From: Pseudomonadota bacterium
GTDB lineage: Bacteria > Pseudomonadota > Gammaproteobacteria > Steroidobacterales > Steroidobacteraceae
Length of the DNA: 6,805 nt
Reading direction: 5' to 3'
NCBI GenBank assembly: GCA_021792815.1
Contig: JAJYTX010000153.1
Coordinates: forward strand, 1 to 6,805
In this document: positions 5,810-6,805 of the stretch, in pieces
How the letters are laid out: each line of letters opens with the position of its first letter
Numbering within the stretch: position 1 is the first letter of the stretch
Notes under the pieces: model-generated
The model's database searches: none
Seen by the model: only the letters and a program-made list of their open reading frames with translations
Told to the model about the DNA's origin: nothing
Translations under genes and position numbers: made by a program

Positions 5810-6580
5810 CTACGCCGCCTTGCGCAGCCAGAACAGTCCTGTCCGGATGGTGAACGACCCGTCGGCCTCGATCGCCAACGCCTCTCTGACTTCGCGGGGC
5901 GCGGCTTGCTGCAGCCCGCGGATCGCGGCGACTCTGTCGGCGGCAGTCCGCATCCGCGCGATCCAGGAGGAGAACTCGAGCCGCGTCGGCCATTCGCGAT
6001 ACTCCTCTTCTGCCAGCCCCGCCGACTCGAGCAGTGAGCGCCATTCGCTCCTCGAGCGATTGCGCACGTGCGACACATCCCGCAACAGCTCGATCGACTG
6101 CAGGTATGTGTCCGTCAGGACCTCTGCCGCCCCTAGAGCGTCGATGATCAGCGCATGGCCGTCTGCGGTCAGGACGCGTCGCAGCTCGTGCACGGCGGTC
6201 TCGAGACGCGTCCAATGGTGTGCACTGTAGCGGGTGCACACCAGCGCGAAGCGCTCATCCGGCCAGGGCAGCGCCGCAGCATTGCCCTGGCAGACCTCGA
6301 TCTGCCGCAAGCCACGCCCGGAGGCGGCGCGCGACACGGTTGCCAGCATGGCGGGCGAGGAGTCGAACGCGATCATCCGTCCAACGAGAGGCGCCAGAGC
6401 GAATGCCAGGTGTCCCGCGCCGCAGCCGATGTCAAGTGCCAGGTCGGTGCGTGTCGCGGTCCGTTCGATCAGGTACCGGGCATGTTCGAGGTCGGGTCCG
6501 GCACAATGGACGGAGCTGGTGAGATACGCCTCGGCGCCGGGATCGAACTGTTGCTGGACGGTCTGCTCGTGAGTGCGCAT
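5810..6580 (-). CDS. Class I SAM-dependent methyltransferase (UbiE/Methyltransf_11-like)
   Basis: This 256-residue soluble enzyme should transfer a methyl group from S-adenosylmethionine to an unknown, probably small-molecule, substrate. The fold motifs appear in order: the SAM-binding glycine loop ALDIGCGAGHLA at 48-59, the acidic residue after strand 2 (AFDSSPAML, D73), the GNAAALPWPDERFALV segment at 99-114 with the conserved acid that closes the site, and HELRRVLTADGHALIID at 131-147. The N-terminal FDPGAEAYLTSSVH and the C-terminal WIARMRTAADRVAAIR and EADGSFTI stretches recall a proteobacterial group often annotated as UbiE/COQ5-like. It is not UbiE itself, since a quinone-pathway neighbourhood is absent. 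The start at 6580 is supported by GGAG seven bases upstream on the minus strand. Its promoter probably lies in 6600-6665. Confidence 0.93.
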   Translation of the reverse strand: MRTHEQTVQQQFDPGAEAYLTSSVHCAGPDLEHARYLIERTATRTDLALDIGCGAGHLAFALAPLVGRMIAFDSSPAMLATVSRAASGRGLRQIEVCQGNAAALPWPDERFALVCTRYSAHHWTRLETAVHELRRVLTADGHALIIDALGAAEVLTDTYLQSIELLRDVSHVRNRSRSEWRSLLESAGLAEEEYREWPTRLEFSSWIARMRTAADRVAAIRGLQQAAPREVREALAIEADGSFTIRTGLFWLRKAA

Positions 6581-6628
6581 CGCCGTGCTCCGTGGTCGGG
6601 AGGGTATCGAGGCCGGGCGGCCCGCTAT

Positions 6629-6662
6629 CGTGGGATAAGATCGCCACGTATCCTGTTATCAA
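6629..6662. promoter_or_regulatory. AT-richer divergent region with short inverted repeats, probable promoter zone
   Basis: This stretch is less GC-rich than its surroundings. On the minus strand TTGATA (plus 6657-6662) resembles a -35 box for the methyltransferase, with TTATCC 18 bp downstream as a poor -10 box. On the plus strand TATCCT at 6649-6654 could be a -10 box for the gene starting near 6684. Short inverted pairs are present: CGTG 6629-6632 with CACG 6645-6648, GGATA 6633-6637 with TATCC 6649-6653, and GATAA 6634-6638 with TTATC 6656-6660. They could form an operator, but each is short. Confidence 0.3.
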
Positions 6663-6683
6663 AAGGCGCGAGGATCTTAGAGC

Positions 6684-6805
6684 ATGCATGGCGCAGGCGA
6701 TGCCGCTGCCAGCGGCACACCCGCAGCCAGTCCATTCTCCATTCGCCCGGGATCGCGTGCCATCAGGCCTCAGTCCACTCTCACGCCGATCGCCTTCGAG
6801 AGATA
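6684..6805 (+). CDS. Possible start of an unidentified gene, 3'-partial
   Basis: A frame open from the ATG at 6684 to the window end gives about 40 residues. It starts with a low-complexity, alanine-rich and probably disordered stretch (MHGAGDAAASGTPAAS), followed by a segment ending STLTPIAFER. GAGGAT at 6670-6675 is a fair ribosome binding site eight bases upstream. Third-position G/C is only about 60 percent, less than in the other genes. A second frame, from the ATG at 6688, is also open to the end with similar statistics, so the reading frame is not settled. I do not recognise the product. The arrangement would make this gene divergent from the methyltransferase. Confidence 0.35.
   Translation, partial: MHGAGDAAASGTPAASPFSIRPGSRAIRPQSTLTPIAFER

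Noticed and set aside
5346..6230. A 294-codon plus-strand frame across the membrane protein end and the methyltransferase
   Set aside because: It is Arg- and Ser-rich without any domain and overlaps two well-supported genes in other frames.

Overview
The window is uniformly GC-rich, with strong G/C preference at third codon positions. The gene types fit a high-GC proteobacterium, but nothing here fixes a genus. No rRNA, tRNA or CRISPR array is visible.

Layout. (1) Positions 1-1708 are the right-hand part of an IS21-family insertion sequence, element A. It holds the transposase gene istA, which enters from outside the window without its N-terminus, and an overlapping istB cut off after codon 202. 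(2) Positions 1709-4469 are a second, apparently intact IS21-family element, element B (2761 bp). It has clear terminal inverted repeats, several 18-19 bp subterminal repeats, and complete istA and istB genes in the same direction as element A. Its first base directly follows codon 202 of element A's istB. (3) Positions 4471-4632 look like the 3' end of an unidentified gene with strong coding statistics. It abuts the right tip of element B and is not the missing istB tail. (4) Positions 4633-4992 have no convincing gene but contain a perfect 15-bp inverted repeat spaced 119 bp apart. (5) Positions 4993-5778 encode an eight-helix membrane protein that looks like two fused DoxX-like four-helix units. 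(6) Positions 5810-6580, minus strand, encode a class I SAM-dependent methyltransferase, convergent with the membrane protein. (7) Positions 6581-6805 hold the divergent upstream region of the methyltransferase and the possible start of a plus-strand gene leaving the window.

How it fits together. The left two thirds is a nest of mobile elements: in each IS21 pair a DDE transposase (IstA) works with an AAA+ helper ATPase (IstB). Element A cannot make a normal IstB from this copy. Element B looks complete. The two sides of element B do not belong to one interrupted gene and show no target duplication, which suggests deletion or recombination after insertion. The right third is ordinary chromosomal-type sequence with two convergent genes that show no obvious functional link. 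I found no convincing new multi-gene system. The most unusual features are the broken IS junction with its orphan gene end, the repeat arrays of element B, and the 15-bp inverted repeat.
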